A stretch of 64,000 nucleotides of DNA from Toxonevra muliebris. Lineage: Eukaryota; Arthropoda; Insecta; Diptera; Pallopteridae. The notes below the pieces were generated by a model. It searched no databases. It was not told where the DNA came from and saw only the letters and a list, made by a program, of their open reading frames with translations. Position numbers and translations under genes: made by a program. Every line of letters begins with the position of its first letter. Position 1 is the stretch's first letter. Of this stretch, positions 63,916-64,000 are shown piece by piece. The stretch is from positions 138,216,998-138,280,997 of the forward strand of contig OY829326.1 of the NCBI GenBank assembly GCA_963691655.1. Reading direction: 5' to 3'.

Positions 63916-64000
63916 AAAATTGTATCCGAATCTGTAAATAGAATAACAAAATTCAAAACGGCGTATCCGAATTTGTGAACAGATTTTCAAAATGGCGAAC
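63916..64000. repeat. Partial tandem repeat at the window edge
   Basis: GTATCCGAATCTGTAAATAG is followed about 40 nt later by GTATCCGAATTTGTGAACAG, with similar CAAAAT..AAAACGGCG spacers. Two units are visible and the array may continue past 64000. Confidence 0.5.

Larger units (their letters stand above)
57541..64000. other. Non-coding interval, repeats only
   Basis: This holds a decayed GGGACCGTTCAAG-headed repeat (57910-58047), a TIR element (59452-59977), repeat-like DNA with GGGCGTGGC and GCCACGCCC motifs (about 61085-61330) and a partial tandem repeat at the very end. No exon is supported. It is presumably part of the intron after exon 55013-55146. Confidence 0.35.

Overview
The window looks like about 64 kb of AT-rich nuclear DNA from a higher fly (Diptera, Brachycera; species not determinable by eye). 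Supporting this are short GT-AG introns of 58-82 nt in the one compact gene, TATG/CATA runs, long homopolymer tracts and a mixed load of Tc1/mariner, Helitron-like, piggyBac-like and non-LTR relics. I recognise no tRNA, rRNA or CRISPR array and nothing bacterial. Most of the window appears to be intron of one large plus-strand gene, with a second compact gene nested inside it.

The best-supported complete gene is at 8485-10240 (four exons, 517 residues). Its first 76 residues read as a CIDE-N (CAD/ICAD/Drep-type) domain. The rest resembles the poorly understood SAMD3-like proteins of animals. I do not know a described protein with this combination, and it is the main candidate for something undescribed.

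The large gene shows as a series of exons that all end in the same way, with coding phase 2 and AG at the donor. These are a 60-nt internal exon (5434-5493), a long first coding exon for a Ser/Lys-rich N-terminus (23418-24535, with a candidate 5' leader from about 22470), a weaker possible start exon (44163-44227) and a short first coding exon (55013-55146). The simplest reading is alternative promoters or N-termini of one gene spliced to a shared exon beyond position 64000. The end of the last exon faintly recalls the basic N-terminal segment of the NET1/ARHGEF3 RhoGEF family, but this is a hypothesis only.

Transposable elements fill the introns. There is a near-intact maT-type (DD37D) Tc1/mariner element at 37570-38849 with TA duplications and one frameshift, and a degraded Tc1-like element with well-preserved ends at 50369-51944. 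A DD34D mariner fossil lies at 44620-45150. A four-copy family of short Helitron-like elements is at 20638-21047, 29736-30060, 41868-42244 and 49569-49972. A piggyBac-type MITE sits at 46645-46826. Several fold-back or TIR elements lie at 740-902, 6149-6847, 21348-21473, 27219-27398, 33278-33535, 45960-46118 and 59452-59977. Non-LTR remnants on the minus strand (RTE-like 55566-56482; RNase H-bearing I/LOA-like 56485-57540) lie just downstream of the last exon. A duplicated AG-rich minisatellite lies at 25690-26745. The remaining DNA is featureless AT-rich sequence as far as I can see.
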